Shown piece after piece: positions 53,622 through 54,911 of a DNA stretch of 54,911 bases (positions within the stretch are counted from its first letter, which is position 1; every line of letters starts with the position of its first letter). The DNA comes from DATKSG01 sp035531775 (GTDB taxonomy: Bacteria; Actinomycetota; Acidimicrobiia; Acidimicrobiales; UBA8190): positions 1-54,911 of the forward strand of contig DATKSG010000009.1 of assembly GCA_035531775.1 (NCBI GenBank), read 5' to 3'. The position numbers and the translations under genes are program-made. The notes below the pieces were generated by a model. It ran no database searches. It saw only the letters and a program-made list of their open reading frames with translations, and was not told the DNA's origin.

Positions 53622-54802
53622 GCGGTACTGGTGTGCGGCCGGCAGAAGCCGGCCGCCGCCGGGCCCTCGTGCTGTCGGGCTCCATCGGCCGTGGACATGA
53701 CTCGGTGGCCGAGGCCTGTGTGGCCGCCCTGGCGCGCGCCGAGGTGTCAGCCGGGATCCTCGACTGCATGCGCCTGCTCGGACGGGTGGAAAGCGTGCTG
53801 GGCGACGCCGTCTTCCGCTGGATGCTGTCGGTCCCCCCGCTCTACGACGCCTTCCACTTCTCCCAGATGCGGGTGGGCACCCGCTTGGTCGAGAAAGGTG
53901 AGCGCGCCTCGGCCGACCGGCTGGTGCCGAGGCTCCGTCGCCAGCTGGCCCAGGAGCACGCCGATCTCCTGCTGTCGGTGTTCGCCACCGGCGCCGGGGC
54001 CCTGGGCCGGCTCCGGGCCGAACTGCCCGATACCCCGGCTGTGGTGGTGTGCACCGACGCCACCGCCCATCGTTTCTGGGCCCACCCGGGGGTCGACCGC
54101 TACGTCGTTTGCTCGGCCATGGCAGCCGGCACGGTGCGCCAGTACCTGCCGGCCGCCGACATCGTCTTGGTCCCACCACCGGTCCGCCCCGCCTTCTTCG
54201 GCGCACCGACCCGAGCCGAGGCCCGCCGGGCCTTCGGGATCGACGACGAGGTGCCGTGCGTCCTGCTCATGGCCGGTGGCTGGGGTCTGGCTCCGCTACA
54301 GGGAGCGGCCGAGGCCCTGGCCGGCGCCGGATACCGGGTGCTGGCCGTGGCCGGGGCCAACCGCAAGCTGCAGCGCCGGCTCAGGGATTCGGCCGCCCAC
54401 TGCCCGGCTTCCACGGGGCCCGGCATCACCGCTTTCGGCTTCACCGAGCACATCCCGAGCCTCATGGCGGCCGCCGACGTCGTGGTCACCTCGCCGGGCC
54501 AGACCTGCCACGAGGCCCGGGTGGTGGACCGGCCCTTGGTAGTGCTCGACGTGGTGCCAGGCCACGGCCGGGAGAACCTCCTGCTGGAACTGGAGCACGG
54601 CGGGGCCCTGGCCTGCACGCCGCGGCCCGAGGCTGTGCTCGGAGCGGTGTCGGCCGCTGTCCACGGCATCGAGCCCGCCGCCCGTCCGTGGCCGGTGGCC
54701 AACACCCGCCAGTGGGAGCTGCGCTTCCTGTCGGTGCTCGGCGACCTGCTTGGCCTCCACGTTCAACCCGACCAGCGAGCTGAGGAGCGTCCGGCCGGCT
54801 GA
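53618..54802 (+). CDS. GT28-type glycosyltransferase (MGDG synthase/UgtP-like)
   Basis: A 394-residue GT-B protein. The N-terminal ALVLSGSIGRGHDSVAEA is the glycine-rich acceptor-side loop, near VVVCTDATAHRFWAHPGVDRYVV. The C-terminal half has LLMAGGWGLAPLQGAAEAL, the donor-binding ADVVVTSPGQTCHEARVVDRPLVVLD and GREN. Relatives glycosylate diacylglycerol or other lipids. Coupled to the deacetylase gene by a GTGA overlap (GTG 53618), pointing to cell-envelope glycolipid or polymer work. Confidence 0.85.
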   Translation: MSGTGVRPAEAGRRRALVLSGSIGRGHDSVAEACVAALARAEVSAGILDCMRLLGRVESVLGDAVFRWMLSVPPLYDAFHFSQMRVGTRLVEKGERASADRLVPRLRRQLAQEHADLLLSVFATGAGALGRLRAELPDTPAVVVCTDATAHRFWAHPGVDRYVVCSAMAAGTVRQYLPAADIVLVPPPVRPAFFGAPTRAEARRAFGIDDEVPCVLLMAGGWGLAPLQGAAEALAGAGYRVLAVAGANRKLQRRLRDSAAHCPASTGPGITAFGFTEHIPSLMAAADVVVTSPGQTCHEARVVDRPLVVLDVVPGHGRENLLLELEHGGALACTPRPEAVLGAVSAAVHGIEPAARPWPVANTRQWELRFLSVLGDLLGLHVQPDQRAEERPAG

Positions 54803-54829
54803 GGAGCCCGGCGCGTCAGCCGGCCGTGG

Positions 54830-54911
54830 TCAGTGGTGCACGCCCAGTTGCACGGCCTTCACCAGCAACATGACCACCGACACCACCAGGTAGCCGTACA
54901 TCACATACAAG
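54830..54911 (-). CDS. C-terminal end of a membrane protein, 5' part outside window
   Basis: Reading leftward from the window edge, an open frame encodes a hydrophobic helix and short tail (VMYGYLVVSVVMLLVKAVQLGVHH) ending at TGA 54832-54830. Convergent with the glycosyltransferase gene. Only 27 codons are visible, so the family cannot be told. Confidence 0.5.
   Translation of the reverse strand, partial: LYVMYGYLVVSVVMLLVKAVQLGVHH

Overview
This is a GC-rich (roughly two thirds G+C by eye) chromosomal segment of an actinobacterium. Gene order and style (uppS-recO-hemW-glyQS-ppdK-dnaG-sigA run, ATGA/GTGA stop-start overlaps, frequent GTG and TTG starts, unlinked tRNAs, mycobacterial-type pH-domain adenylate cyclase, CtaB/SCO genes) suggest the class Acidimicrobiia. 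That placement is an inference from gene content, not a database result. I found no phage genes, transposases, integrases or CRISPR arrays.

Layout. 1-2.1 kb: 3' part of a DinG-type helicase gene and a cold-shock gene. 2.1-8.7 kb: a branched-chain-amino-acid-type ABC uptake locus. It has a membrane-anchored binding protein on the minus strand, an unrecognised anchored protein, and one 1229-residue protein in which both permeases and both ATPases are fused. 8.7-19.1 kb: a long housekeeping run (uppS, small membrane protein, recO, hemW, glyQS, ppdK, dnaG, sigA), followed by tRNA-Asn and a CAT-anticodon tRNA. 19.4-22.1 kb: a haem/copper module for cytochrome oxidase assembly with a frameshifted ctaB, a TlpA-like thioredoxin and an SCO protein, in visibly less GC-biased DNA. 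22-26.1 kb: fatty-acid desaturase, two unknown proteins and an aldehyde dehydrogenase. 26.2-28.9 kb: three coupled genes for two prepilin-like proteins and a large glycine-rich surface protein. 28.9-34.4 kb: an alpha/beta-hydrolase-like protein, a lipoprotein, an unknown, an IMPase-family phosphatase, a small zinc-ribbon protein, an adenylate cyclase and a Tat-exported phospholipase-C-type phosphoesterase.

34.7-42 kb: tRNA-Val, aldo/keto reductase, DoxX-like protein, a gene remnant, then a metal (Zn/Mn) ABC importer operon. That operon has two permeases and a membrane protein with two EXXE motifs, and it diverges from a Fur/Zur-type repressor gene. 42-45.5 kb: typA/bipA, an SRPBCC protein and a bicupin. 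45.9-50.2 kb: a tight minus-strand operon of acylphosphatase, CDF metal exporter, nucleotidyltransferase, KAS III and thiolase. 50.6-54.9 kb: NifU-domain protein, MarR regulator coupled to an MFS exporter, polysaccharide deacetylase coupled to a GT28-type glycosyltransferase, and the 3' end of a membrane-protein gene.

The most unusual items are the four-in-one ABC transporter, the minor-pilin/glycine-rich cassette, the frameshifted ctaB, the EXXE membrane protein in the metal operon, the adenylate cyclase/phosphoesterase pair, and a strongly structured gene-free stretch at 45.5-45.9 kb.
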